From positions 1 to 9,090 of the forward strand of contig CALGZD010000167.1 in the NCBI GenBank assembly GCA_937934635.1: a stretch of DNA of 9,090 bases, in the 5' to 3' direction. The notes under the pieces are model-generated. The model had not been told where the DNA came from. It searched no databases and was given only the letters and a program-made list of their open reading frames with translations. This DNA comes from an uncultured Deinococcales bacterium (lineage in GTDB: Bacteria; Deinococcota; Deinococci; Deinococcales; Trueperaceae). Below are positions 1 through 7,055 of the stretch, in pieces. Position 1 is the first letter of the stretch. The number at the start of each line of letters is the position of its first letter. The translations under genes were made by a program, and so were the position numbers.

Positions 1-378
1 TGCCCAATCAACTGACTTAACAGTTCCTTGTAAAAAGTCAAAGTTCTTTTGATTTCTAAAAGTTGCTCGAACACTGTGGGCAATCTCATCTGGGTTCAAG
101 GCAGATGTTGCTACTTGGTAAAGCAAGGGTTGAAAGGTATGAAAGTTGTTTTTGTCGATGAGCAAGACATCAACATCAGCAGATTTCAGTTTTTTAGCTG
201 CATAAATACCAGCGAAACCTGCACCTACAATTACAACACGCTTGCGCCCTGAGCTTGTTTTAGCCAGTTTTTGAGAACTTGGTTGAGAACTAGCAGTTGT
301 GCTTACTTGACCTGTACTTATTTGACCTGTACTTACATGAGCTGCTGAACTTAAAACAGATTCTAGTATCGCTTTCAT
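1..378 (-). CDS. ndh: Type II NADH dehydrogenase (NDH-2), N-terminal part, cut by window edge
   Basis: The minus strand from 378 to 1 is open for 126 codons and runs off the window. NDH-2 is a single-subunit, non-proton-pumping flavoenzyme that passes electrons from NADH to quinone at the inner face of the membrane. Seen: a Rossmann FAD-binding start VVIVGAGFAGIYAAKKL at about residues 48-64, with the GxGxxG glycines at 52, 54 and 57, then NNFHTFQPLLYQVAT at about 77-91, the hallmark block of NDH-2, followed by LNPDEIAHSVR. The ATG at 378 is preceded by AAAGGTG at good spacing. Odd: about 46 residues precede the Rossmann fold, rich in Ser, Thr, Gln and Ala, with a repeated STGQ unit; most NDH-2 proteins start within about ten residues of the fold. 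There is no other start codon between this extension and the fold, so the extension looks genuine. A carotenoid-type or sulfide:quinone oxidoreductase is less likely given the QPLLYQVAT block. Confidence 0.88.
   Translation of the reverse strand, partial: MKAILESVLSSAAHVSTGQISTGQVSTTASSQPSSQKLAKTSSGRKRVVIVGAGFAGIYAAKKLKSADVDVLLIDKNNFHTFQPLLYQVATSALNPDEIAHSVRATFRNQKNFDFLQGTVKSVDWA
307..335. repeat. 15-base tandem duplication in the NDH-2 N-terminal extension
   Basis: TTGACCTGTACTTA occurs at 307-320 and again at 322-335, period 15. Being a multiple of three it keeps the reading frame and produces the repeated STGQ(I/V) pentapeptide in the low-complexity N-terminus. It looks like replication slippage. 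Confidence 0.8.
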
Positions 379-458
379 GGTTTCACCTTTCTTTATACGT
401 TTCTTTACACGTTTAACTGCTAATTAGCCTAACCAATAGGTAGCCTTTAGCTGTTTAT

Positions 459-488
459 ATTGTACAATAAATCTTTTTATATTTTCAA
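459..488 (-). promoter_or_regulatory. Predicted sigma-70-type promoter of the NDH-2 gene
   Basis: Reading on the minus strand, TTGAAA (483-488) is followed after 18 bases by TACAAT (459-464), close to the consensus -35 and -10 boxes. Transcription would begin near 452 and leave a leader of about 75 bases before the ATG at 378. The -10 box is part of a perfect 10-base palindrome ATTGTACAAT at 459-468, which could be an operator. Confidence 0.55.
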
Positions 489-656
489 GTGCTTTCTTTC
501 ACATAATATTTAATCATGCTACTAATTTTCGTTTTGACTATGCTTTGTTATGTGAGACAGCTAGCTGTGTGTAAGAGGGCTATCAGAGATAGCACGTTAT
601 GGTAGCGCCATCAACAAGTGTACATTAAGCTAGTGATTTTTGGGGATTTTTACGGG
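489..656 (+). promoter_or_regulatory. Upstream region of the DUF4384 gene: two small dyads and a weak promoter
   Basis: This gene-free stretch holds a 12-base palindrome ACAGCTAGCTGT (557-568) and a small hairpin GCTATC-AGA-GATAGC (579-593) with no T-tract, so it is not an obvious terminator. A TACATT box at 621-626 lies six bases before an in-frame GTG at 633, fitting a TANNNT-type -10 with a (near-)leaderless transcript; the -35 is poor. These are candidate regulatory sites only. Confidence 0.25.
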
Positions 657-1262
657 ATGTTTTTATTACAGCAACGATACTTCAACTGGTTCAAAGCTTA
701 TTTTTGGAAACTACTTTCTATCCTGATATTTGTAAGTTTTGGTTTTTCTGTTGCTCAAGAATCTGATACTACTAATTCAGGGCTTATTACAAATCCAGAG
801 GCAGCGTTTGAGCTCGAGCTCTGGCTAGATAAACGCTACGCCAACGGTGAGGATGCCACCTACACCATCGGAGAAACCATCGAGATAGGACTCACGGTGG
901 GCTCGAGCGCATTTGTTTACCTCTACAACTTGCACAGCGATGGCACAGTTCTGCAAATCTACCCCAACCGTTTTGAAAGCACTAACTTTCTCTCTGGTAC
1001 AAGCACGATTTACTTCGGCATTAAGGGCGATAACTACCACTTTAAAGCAGCAGGTCCAGAAGGTACGGACAGCTTTATCGCAATCGCTAGTCGAAAAAAG
1101 CTCAATACAGATAGCTTGGCAAGCTTTACAACAAGTAACGGAGTTTTTGCCGTTGGCTATCAAAGTCAAGAAAGTTTTAAGGCGAATCTAGAGAGTTTGC
1201 TCGAGCCTCTCAAAGGCTCTGACTGGATTACAACGAGCGTAGATATCAACATTAAAGAGTAA
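657..1262 (+). CDS. Secreted DUF4384-domain protein
   Basis: A protein of 202 residues from the chosen ATG. Residues 1 to about 33 form a signal peptide: basic n-region, hydrophobic core LLSILIFVSFGFS, then VAQ as a likely cleavage zone. The mature part carries a DUF4384-like beta domain: LELWLDK near residue 54, a YTIGETIEI strand, and the characteristic VYLYNLHSDGTVLQIYPN at about 87-104, followed by a GPEGTDSFIAIAS strand and an amphipathic tail ending near DWITTSVDI. Proteins of this kind are often surface or periplasmic and biochemically uncharacterised, so no reaction is proposed. Start choice: the frame opens upstream with GTG at 618 and GTG at 633, but the 657 ATG gives a clean signal peptide and has GGGGA about ten bases upstream; the GTG at 633 behind TACATT is a real alternative. 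It is convergent with the metallophosphoesterase, only 18 bases apart stop to stop. Three GCTCGAGC octamers lie in this gene. Confidence 0.75.
   Translation: MFLLQQRYFNWFKAYFWKLLSILIFVSFGFSVAQESDTTNSGLITNPEAAFELELWLDKRYANGEDATYTIGETIEIGLTVGSSAFVYLYNLHSDGTVLQIYPNRFESTNFLSGTSTIYFGIKGDNYHFKAAGPEGTDSFIAIASRKKLNTDSLASFTTSNGVFAVGYQSQESFKANLESLLEPLKGSDWITTSVDINIKE
812..1206. repeat. Cluster of three GCTCGAGC palindromic octamers
   Basis: Copies at 812-819, 901-908 and 1199-1206 within the DUF4384 gene. Further copies lie at 2320-2327 (lysR), 7774-7781 (upstream of lemA) and 8700-8707 (GNAT gene). The six CTCGAG hexamers of the window are all embedded in this octamer. The three here fall in two different codon phases, reading Leu-Glu (812, 1199) and Ser-Ser (901). 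Confidence 0.85.
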
Positions 1263-1285
1263 CATCACAAAAGAGTAACATCACA
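1254..1285. repeat. Perfect 16-base tandem duplication across two convergent stop codons
   Basis: AAAGAGTAACATCACA occurs at 1254-1269 and again at 1270-1285 without mismatch. The first unit contains the TAA stop (1260-1262) of the DUF4384 gene; the second contains, on the other strand, the TGA stop (1281-1283) of the metallophosphoesterase. Confidence 0.9.
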
Positions 1286-2186
1286 CAATATCAATCGTTA
1301 AAGGAAGCTTTATTGCCTCTTTCATAGATGTGGGTCGTTCAAATCTGTCAGGAAATTCCTGAACAAATCGTTCCCACTGTTCTGGTGTTTTTTGCAAGTC
1401 TTGTTTTTCTGTCCAACCCCAAAAGCTACCGTACAGAGCCCTAGCCCGACAAAGTTCTTCATAAAATATCTTTGCACTCAAACCACCTTCAGCCAAGTAG
1501 CCTGAGCTTTCAAAATCTTTGATTGCGGCTTTTCTATTGTAGGGCACTGCCTGAAAACTAACTTGCCATGCCTCATCAATTTTTTCTAAAAGAATATATT
1601 GTGCTCTTGGGTCTTGGTTAAACGGTGTGCCGACTGCGCCAGTATTGAGGATTTGGTGACTACCAAACTTTCGCTGCATGGTGCGGTGTGTATGTGACCC
1701 AACATAGATTCGAGCAGGGTGCATTTCAGTTATTTCTGAAATTTCTTCATCTCGCAAATACCGTCCGTAGCCTTCACGGTAATGCCGAGGACTTCCATGG
1801 CTGATAAGCACATCACCTGCTTCAGAATCAGAGATTCTAAGTGTCATAGGTAGCGAAGCTAGTAACTCTAGCCAACTATTTGCCTGAAGTTGTTCTACAA
1901 CCCAAGCCGTACCAAGCCAAAAAGGATCATCAAACCACTCTTTTGGCAGCTTTTCACTTCGCTTGTGCCACAAACACATCAGGTCGTCATGATTACCAAG
2001 TATCAGCTCTGCTTTTGGAGAACGCAAACTTTGCAGACGCTCTAAAACTTTTGGACTATTTGGGTTGCGATTGACACTATCACCATTGACAATCAGCCTA
2101 TCAATATCGTGCTGCTCAAGGTCTTTTAAGACAGCTTCGAGGGCTTGCAGGTTTCCGTGAATGTCAGCGATGATGGCTAGTTTCAA
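1281..2186 (-). CDS. Calcineurin-like metallophosphoesterase
   Basis: A 301-residue phosphoesterase with a two-metal active site. Metal-binding motifs appear in the expected order: D8-x-H10 in IIADIHGN, GD at 35-36, GNHD at 64-67, H130 in ISHGS, and the G-x-H-x-H type motif at 163-167 (VGSHTHR), followed by LNTGAVGTP typical of the YfcE/MJ0936-like group. Residues beyond about 210 form a C-terminal extension with WGWTEKQ and an EFPDRFERP stretch that I do not recognise. The substrate cannot be told; the family includes phosphodiesterases and protein or nucleotide phosphatases. The start is TTG: the peptide MKLAIIADIHGN begins exactly where the family does, and there is no Shine-Dalgarno sequence. 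A TAGACT box about nine bases upstream suggests a short-leader or leaderless transcript. It lies 60 bases after the LysR gene, on the same strand, but a terminator separates them. Confidence 0.85.
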   Translation of the reverse strand: MKLAIIADIHGNLQALEAVLKDLEQHDIDRLIVNGDSVNRNPNSPKVLERLQSLRSPKAELILGNHDDLMCLWHKRSEKLPKEWFDDPFWLGTAWVVEQLQANSWLELLASLPMTLRISDSEAGDVLISHGSPRHYREGYGRYLRDEEISEITEMHPARIYVGSHTHRTMQRKFGSHQILNTGAVGTPFNQDPRAQYILLEKIDEAWQVSFQAVPYNRKAAIKDFESSGYLAEGGLSAKIFYEELCRARALYGSFWGWTEKQDLQKTPEQWERFVQEFPDRFERPTSMKEAIKLPLTIDIV

Positions 2187-2199
2187 AGTAAGGTTAGTC

Positions 2200-2252
2200 T
2201 AGCACGTGTTTTACGAAAAAACCGCCAAGGTATGTTTAAAGTGCGGTTATTT
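2200..2252. repeat. Dispersed repeat, copy 1 (partner at 7896-7944, opposite orientation)
   Basis: An 18-base identity, CGAAAAAACCGCCAAGGT at 2214-2231, recurs on the other strand at 7907-7924. Similarity extends outwards with indels: on the minus strand AAATAA-x-CGCAC precedes it and AAAACACG..GCTA follows in both copies. This copy covers the lysR stop codon, its terminator, and the start of the metallophosphoesterase upstream region. Confidence 0.55.
2216..2249 (-). terminator. Probable rho-independent terminator of the LysR gene
   Basis: Read on the minus strand, AACCGC (2243-2248) pairs with GCGGTT (2220-2225) around a 17-base loop, followed by the rest of a T6 run. The stem begins inside the lysR stop codon. 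The stem is short and the loop long, so efficiency is uncertain. Confidence 0.42.
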
Positions 2253-3203
2253 TTGAGGATTTCTCACAAACTCACTCTGGTCAGTCTTCAAAACTTGTTC
2301 TGCGAAAAACTCAATGAAGGCTCGAGCCCGATGTGAGCACAACTCTAACTGGGGATGGACCAACGTGAACGACCGTTTGAGCAACTGCTTAGCAAAAGGA
2401 ATCTGCACCAGTTGCCCTGACGCAAGCTCTTCAGTCACTGCAAGGCGTGACAGAAATGCAATACCTAAGTTCCCTCGTACAGCACGCTTAATCGCTTCTA
2501 TACCAGTTACCTGTATATGCTTTTCTAGCGTGATATTTTCCTGCTCTAACATCGTCTCTACCACGTGCCTCGTACCTGAACTTGCCTCTGCCCAAACAAT
2601 TGGATAGCTTTGTGGATAGTCTTTTAGATAATCCTGAAAATCTTGTAGGCTTTCTTGCTGAGTTAAGGGATGTTCAGGATGCGCGACTAAAACAATTTCA
2701 TCCCGATAAAACTCGGTATAGCTAAAACTAGAATCTAGTGCACCAAGTTCCTCAAGGGGAATTTCAACAAAAGCTATCTCTGCTTGACCTTGCAACAATA
2801 TATCTAGTGCTTCCTTTGAATAACGTGTGTTGAGCTGAATGTTGAGCTTTGGATGCTGCTGATTAAAACTTGTAAGCAGTTGAGGTAAAAGATATACACC
2901 AATCGTCAAACTAGCTACCAGTTTGAGCGTTCCTATACCGAGGTTCTTATAATCATTGCAGTAAAGTTTGGTAGCTTCAAAGGCTCTGGTAATTGCTCTG
3001 GCATGAACCAACAAGCCTTCGCCAGCCTCAGTTAGTTTTATGCCTTCTGCATGTTTTACATAGAGAGGTTCTCCAAATGCCTCAGTTAACTGTCGCAACT
3101 GTGTTGAAATCGCAGGTTGTGTTCTAAAAAGTTTGTGTGCTGCCTTCGTAATGTTGCCTTCATCCGCAACTACAACAAAAGTAAGTAAGTGATCTATACG
3201 CAT
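2247..3203 (-). CDS. LysR-family transcriptional regulator, CysL/CbbR type
   Basis: A 318-residue regulator: winged helix-turn-helix at about residues 3-62 (LTFVVVADEGNITKAAHKL, then QPAISTQLRQL), linker helix, and a type-2 periplasmic-binding-protein effector domain from about residue 91. GTLKLVASLTIGVYLLPQLL and the SGTR block recall the CbbR/CysL branch, which includes regulators of sulfur and carbon assimilation. It is divergent from comD and is the natural candidate activator of the comD-comE-hpsN operon. Start choice: an upstream ATG at 3215 would add MVIH, but the -10 box TATAAT overlaps that ATG, so transcription should begin downstream of it. MRIDHLLTF, from the ATG at 3203, is also where LysR proteins normally begin, so the mRNA is probably leaderless or nearly so. 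Effector unknown; a sulfonate such as DHPS, sulfolactate or sulfoacetaldehyde is an inference from context. Confidence 0.88.
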   Translation of the reverse strand: MRIDHLLTFVVVADEGNITKAAHKLFRTQPAISTQLRQLTEAFGEPLYVKHAEGIKLTEAGEGLLVHARAITRAFEATKLYCNDYKNLGIGTLKLVASLTIGVYLLPQLLTSFNQQHPKLNIQLNTRYSKEALDILLQGQAEIAFVEIPLEELGALDSSFSYTEFYRDEIVLVAHPEHPLTQQESLQDFQDYLKDYPQSYPIVWAEASSGTRHVVETMLEQENITLEKHIQVTGIEAIKRAVRGNLGIAFLSRLAVTEELASGQLVQIPFAKQLLKRSFTLVHPQLELCSHRARAFIEFFAEQVLKTDQSEFVRNPQK

Positions 3204-3213
3204 ATGTATGACC

Positions 3214-3242
3214 ATTATAAATAAAATTTATGATGTTTTCAA
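3214..3242 (-). promoter_or_regulatory. Promoter of the LysR gene, overlapping the annotated upstream ATG
   Basis: On the minus strand TTGAAA (3237-3242), 17 bases, TATAAT (3214-3219): near-perfect consensus. Initiation expected near 3207 leaves only a few bases before the ATG at 3203, so the message would be essentially leaderless. Confidence 0.65.
3217..3231. promoter_or_regulatory. Candidate LysR operator, ATAAAT-N3-ATTTAT (T-N11-A dyad)
   Basis: A perfect 15-base dyad with the T-N11-A form typical of LysR-type recognition sites. It lies between the -35 and -10 boxes of the lysR promoter, where binding would repress lysR, and its centre (3224) is about 63 bases upstream of the predicted comD transcription start, the usual activator position. 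AT-richness makes chance dyads possible. Confidence 0.5.
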
Positions 3243-3250
3243 AACTTGAA

Positions 3251-3280
3251 TTAGCATTTATGACCTAAATCTCGTATAGT
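3251..3280 (+). promoter_or_regulatory. Predicted promoter of the comD-comE-hpsN operon
   Basis: TTAGCA (3251-3256), 18-base spacer, TATAGT (3275-3280). The good -10 and weak -35 fit an activator-dependent promoter. Initiation near 3287 gives a leader of about 125 bases. The leader holds a small hairpin (GGCTTTT 3319-3325 with AAA-T-AGCC 3333-3340) and a purine-rich tail ending in the strong ribosome site AAGGTGA seven bases before the comD ATG. Confidence 0.45.
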
Positions 3281-3292
3281 TGCCATAACTAT
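3276..3292. promoter_or_regulatory. Dyad ATAGTT-N5-AACTAT over the comD -10/start region
   Basis: A perfect 6+6 dyad overlapping the predicted -10 box and transcription start of comD. A protein bound here would block RNA polymerase, so it could be a second, repressive site for the LysR protein or another regulator. Position rather than known sequence is the argument. Confidence 0.38.
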
Positions 3293-3411
3293 CAAATTAA
3301 GACTTGCCTACATTGATGGGCTTTTGCTACAGAAATAGCCTATCTCGCTGGTGTATCTTAAGAAGTTGAAAAAAAAGAAGTTAAGAAAATTCAAGAAAAG
3401 GTGATGACGTT

Positions 3412-3927
3412 ATGGCGACAGTAAGTGAAGCTTTACTTCAAGAGCTCAAAGGACAGGGTGCTGACTTTTTTGTTTCAGTACCATGTAAGTTACTTGGCGG
3501 GTTGATAAATCTACTTGAAGCAGATGATAGCGTTGGCTATATGGCAGCCAATAAAGAAGAAGAAGCACTCGGTATCTGTGCAGGTGCATATCTTGGTGGC
3601 AAAACACCTGTTATTATCATGCAAAATACAGGCATCGGCACAATGCTTTCTTCTATGTGCTCATTAGGTCTTTACTATGAATTACCTATCACGATGATAG
3701 TGAGTCACCGTGGTTCACGTGGTGAGCCTGTTGGTGCACAAGTACCTATGGGTATTGCAGCAAAGCCTCTACTTGAAACAGTCGGTGTCGTTACTTATAA
3801 CTTCAGCGATGCTAAAGACATCAATAAAGTGGGTAATCTTGTTAACCATGCACGTGTTGCACAACGTCCAATGGCTGCACTACTCGACTTTGACTTCTGG
3901 ACTTCTAGCGTTGAGGGAGCAGCATAA
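3412..3927 (+). CDS. comD: Sulfopyruvate decarboxylase, alpha (PYR-domain) subunit
   Basis: A 171-residue subunit of a thiamine-diphosphate enzyme that decarboxylates 3-sulfopyruvate to sulfoacetaldehyde; this subunit carries the PYR domain. Seen: SVPC at 22-25, the glutamate cluster NKEEEALGICAGAYLGG at 48-63 (the activating Glu lies here), MQNTGIGTMLSSMCSLG at 70-86, SHRGSRGEP at 98-106 and AQVPMG at 109-114, all signature blocks of the ComD/phosphonopyruvate decarboxylase group. Length suits the split two-subunit form rather than the fused phosphonopyruvate decarboxylase of about 380 residues. The ribosome site AAGGTGA is strong. The stop overlaps the comE start by one base (TAATG), indicating translational coupling and stoichiometric synthesis. 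The activity on sulfopyruvate rather than phosphonopyruvate rests on the hpsN neighbour and the absence of phosphonate genes in the window. Confidence 0.82.
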   Translation: MATVSEALLQELKGQGADFFVSVPCKLLGGLINLLEADDSVGYMAANKEEEALGICAGAYLGGKTPVIIMQNTGIGTMLSSMCSLGLYYELPITMIVSHRGSRGEPVGAQVPMGIAAKPLLETVGVVTYNFSDAKDINKVGNLVNHARVAQRPMAALLDFDFWTSSVEGAA

Positions 3928-4487
3928 TGGCTTTTAGACGCTTCGAACTCCTTGAATCAATCGTAGGTATCCTTGAAAAGCATTTGGTTGTTTGTAACAT
4001 TGGCTTTCCATCACAAGAACTTTATTCAATCAAAGATTCACCAAACTTCTTCTACATGCTAGGCTCAATGGGCTTATCATCATCAATTGGTTTAGGTATC
4101 AGTAGAACAACAGACAAATCTGTTGTATCAATAGATGGTGACGGTAGTGTGCTTATGAACTTAGGAACACTGGCAACCATTGCTAACCAAGCCCCAAAGA
4201 ACTACACACTGCTAATTGTAGATAACGGTGCATATGGCTCAACAGGCGATCAAGCAACCTACACCTCTATGAAAACAGATCTTGCTGCTATGGCAAAAGG
4301 TGCTGGCGTAGAAAGCGTGACCGAAGTTGCTGGTACAGAACTTGGTCCTGTCTTAGAACAATGCCTCTCAACTGATGGTCCACACGTAATTGTGGCAAAA
4401 GTAGAACCTGGTAGTCCAAAGCTCACCCCAATTCCATTACCTCCAACTGTAATACGTGAACGCTTCAAGGAAGCAGTTAAGAGCTAA
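3927..4487 (+). CDS. comE: Sulfopyruvate decarboxylase, beta (PP-domain) subunit
   Basis: A 186-residue partner of ComD carrying the pyrophosphate-binding domain. The ThDP/Mg2+ motif is present: GDG at 71-73 followed after about 25 residues by DN at 99-100 (GDGSVLMNLGTLATIA...VDNGAYGSTG). Before it lies FYMLGSMGLSSSIGLG at 42-57, a hallmark of the beta subunit. The active site would form at the interface with ComD. A ribosome site GAGGGAG lies inside the end of comD, seven bases before the overlapping ATG. The stop is three bases before hpsN, so the three genes form one operon. Alternative: the homologous half of phosphonopyruvate decarboxylase, disfavoured by the split gene and context. Confidence 0.82.
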   Translation: MAFRRFELLESIVGILEKHLVVCNIGFPSQELYSIKDSPNFFYMLGSMGLSSSIGLGISRTTDKSVVSIDGDGSVLMNLGTLATIANQAPKNYTLLIVDNGAYGSTGDQATYTSMKTDLAAMAKGAGVESVTEVAGTELGPVLEQCLSTDGPHVIVAKVEPGSPKLTPIPLPPTVIRERFKEAVKS

Positions 4488-5762
<1,275 letters not shown>

Positions 5763-5773
5763 AAACTAAGCTT

Positions 5774-5881
5774 GTCATTCTGAACCGAGTTTTACGAGGT
5801 GAAGAATCTCGATGGTCACTTCAAACACTATAAGTTGTGTTTTGAAACTTTTTCGAGATTCTTCGTTTCACTCAGAATGAC
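5774..5881. repeat. 108-base imperfect palindrome (REP/MITE-like) after hpsN
   Basis: Ends GTCATTCTGA (5774-5783) and TCAGAATGAC (5872-5881) are perfect inverted repeats; GAAGAATCTCGA (5801-5812) pairs with TCGAGATTCTTC (5853-5864), and a third nested pair, TTCAAACAC with GTGTTTTGAA, flanks a short central loop. The whole could fold as a long hairpin and may stop transcription out of the operon. Sequences combining CATTCTGA and GAAGAATCTC recur as dispersed repeats in many bacterial genomes, as I recall. It contains no protein-coding signal, and only one copy is present here. Confidence 0.75.
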
Positions 5882-5893
5882 AGTGCTTTTTAC

Positions 5894-5992
5894 AGCGTTT
5901 CCACGAAATAACTGTACACACTGAGTGGCTTTATTCTTATTCGTTACGAAGCTCGCCGATTAACTGCGACAGCAGTTAATCGTGGAATTGCT
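5894..5992. repeat. Dispersed palindromic element, copy A (complete, 99 bases)
   Basis: Terminal inverted repeats AGCGTTTCCACG (5894-5905) and CGTGGAATTGCT (5981-5992) match at 10 of 12 positions. Near the right end is a perfect 11-base hairpin, CGATTAACTGC / GCAGTTAATCG, loop GACA (5957-5982). It lies between hpsN and the SDR gene, directly after the 108-base palindrome. The SDR must therefore be transcribed through, or from beyond, two stable hairpins. Confidence 0.8.
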
Positions 5993-6029
5993 TTTATATA
6001 CTGTGTTTTATGTATAGAAAGAACGTCAG

Positions 6030-6797
6030 ATGAACCTAGCAAACTTATTTTCAGTTAAGGACCTAAACATATGCATCACAGGTGCAAGCAGTGGTATAGG
6101 TGCTGCTTTAGCACAACACCTTGCAGCACTTGGTGCAAATAGTATCTTAGTTGCAAGGCGAGAAGCTGAGCTTGCTGCTAAAGTTGAGCAAATTAAATCA
6201 GACGGTCATAGTGCAAACTATGTTGTAGCTGATTTACTTAGTCAAGAAGGCATTGAAAAAGCAGCTAATGATGTTACTCAGGCTTTTGGAACTGTTGATG
6301 TGCTTATCAGTGCTGCTGGTGTGAATTTACGTGAGCCGACAGAAGAGATAAGTTTTGATTCTTGGAATCAGACACTAGATATTAATCTGCGTACACCTTT
6401 CTTTCTAGCAAAGGAACTTGTTCCTGCTATGCAGGCAAAGGGCTGGGGGCGGATTATCAATATAGCTTCTTTGCAAACACAAAGAGCTTTCCCAAATGGT
6501 CTTGCTTATGGTGCATCAAAGGGTGGCGTTGGGCAGCTTACTAGAGCCATGGCACAAAGCTGGTCACAAGATGGCATCAATTGCAATGCTATTGCCCCAG
6601 GTTTTTTCAAAACAGAGCTAACTGAAAGTGTGTTTGATAATCCAGCAGCGGTTGAAAAGCTAGCTAAACAAACCTGTGTAGGGCGCAATGGTGAACTTGA
6701 AGACCTTGTCGGCACAACAGTATTTCTAGCTTCTAAAGCTTCTGATTATGTTACGGGGCAAGTTATTTATGTTGATGGTGGCTTTACTGCAAAGTAA
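6030..6797 (+). CDS. Short-chain dehydrogenase/reductase, gluconate-5-dehydrogenase-like
   Basis: A complete classical SDR of 255 residues. Cofactor glycine motif TGASSGIG at 17-24, SAAG (NNAG equivalent) at 94-97, catalytic tetrad N119, S147, Y160, K164 (YGASK), and the C-terminal VTGQVIYVDGG at 241-251. Arg43-Arg44 after the second strand favours NADP(H). The block SLQTQRAFPNGLAYGASKGG and the APGFFKTELTESVF loop place it nearer to gluconate-5-dehydrogenase/polyol SDRs than to FabG. Next to hpsN and comDE it may act on the same C3 sulfonate route: as a DHPS 2-dehydrogenase (HpsO-like), a sulfolactate dehydrogenase supplying sulfopyruvate to ComDE, or a sulfoacetaldehyde reductase. Sequence alone does not decide. 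It is 267 bases from hpsN with two repeat elements between, so it probably has its own promoter (TATACT at 5997-6002 is a possible -10). The ribosome site (AGAAAG) is weak. Confidence 0.82.
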   Translation: MNLANLFSVKDLNICITGASSGIGAALAQHLAALGANSILVARREAELAAKVEQIKSDGHSANYVVADLLSQEGIEKAANDVTQAFGTVDVLISAAGVNLREPTEEISFDSWNQTLDINLRTPFFLAKELVPAMQAKGWGRIINIASLQTQRAFPNGLAYGASKGGVGQLTRAMAQSWSQDGINCNAIAPGFFKTELTESVFDNPAAVEKLAKQTCVGRNGELEDLVGTTVFLASKASDYVTGQVIYVDGGFTAK

Positions 6798-6818
6798 TAC
6801 TTTACTGCAAAGTAATAC
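6782..6818. repeat. Perfect 18-base tandem duplication across the SDR stop codon
   Basis: CTTTACTGCAAAGTAATA occurs at 6782-6799 and 6800-6817, with one more matching base at 6818. The first unit contains the end of the SDR (Phe-Thr-Ala-Lys-stop, TAA 6795-6797); the second is a copy outside the gene. Confidence 0.92.
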
Positions 6819-6835
6819 CGTGTCCGAAAATGTAT

Positions 6836-6902
6836 GTAGTAAAAGAATGCGTTAGAAGCGTCAGGTGCGTTAGTTTATTCCGCTAGTCACCTGAACTACT
6901 AC
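6836..6902. repeat. Imperfect inverted repeat downstream of the SDR gene
   Basis: TCAGGTG (6861-6867) pairs with CACCTGA (6888-6894), and further out GTAGTA (6836-6841) with TACTAC (6897-6902). There is no T-tract. It may be a weak transcription end or the remains of another palindromic element. The 6819-7055 gap otherwise holds only the element at 6951-7010. Confidence 0.4.
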
Positions 6903-6950
6903 TTAAAAACACCTTTAGACTTTACTTTACAATGGATTTAAGCGGAATTG

Positions 6951-7010
6951 TTATTACTCGTTACGAAGTTCGCCGATTAACTGCTGTCGCAGTGGATCGT
7001 GGGAACTGCT
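6951..7010. repeat. Dispersed palindromic element, copy B (left end missing)
   Basis: TCGTTACGAAG-T/C-TCGCCG followed by CGATTAACTGC-TGTC-GCAGTGGATCG (6974-6999) and GTGGGAACTGCT matches the right 60 bases of copy A with few changes. The left terminal AGCGTTTCCACG is not found, so the copy appears truncated. Two changes in the right arm weaken the stem at DNA level but leave G-U pairs at RNA level. Confidence 0.72.
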
Positions 7011-7055
7011 AAATCAAATCAGAATGCGATTAGAAAAACTCAAAGCACCAAATAT

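Noticed and set aside
49..252. Plus-strand frame of 67 codons at the left end.
   Set aside because: It is antisense to the clear NDH-2 reading frame.
579..593. Hairpin GCTATC-AGA-GATAGC as a terminator.
   Set aside because: No T-tract on either side, and no gene ends at it in either direction.
825..1169. Long open frame on the minus strand within the DUF4384 gene.
   Set aside because: It is antisense to a gene with signal peptide and recognisable domain, is cysteine-rich nonsense in composition, and has no ribosome site.
4259..4468. Minus-strand frame inside comE, and similar shadow frames inside comD, hpsN, SDR, lysR and lemA.
   Set aside because: They overlap well-supported genes in other frames and show no family signature.
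3412..4487. Reading the pair as phosphonopyruvate decarboxylase.
   Set aside because: That enzyme is normally one chain beside phosphoenolpyruvate mutase; here it is two subunits beside hpsN, with no phosphonate gene visible. It remains the main alternative.
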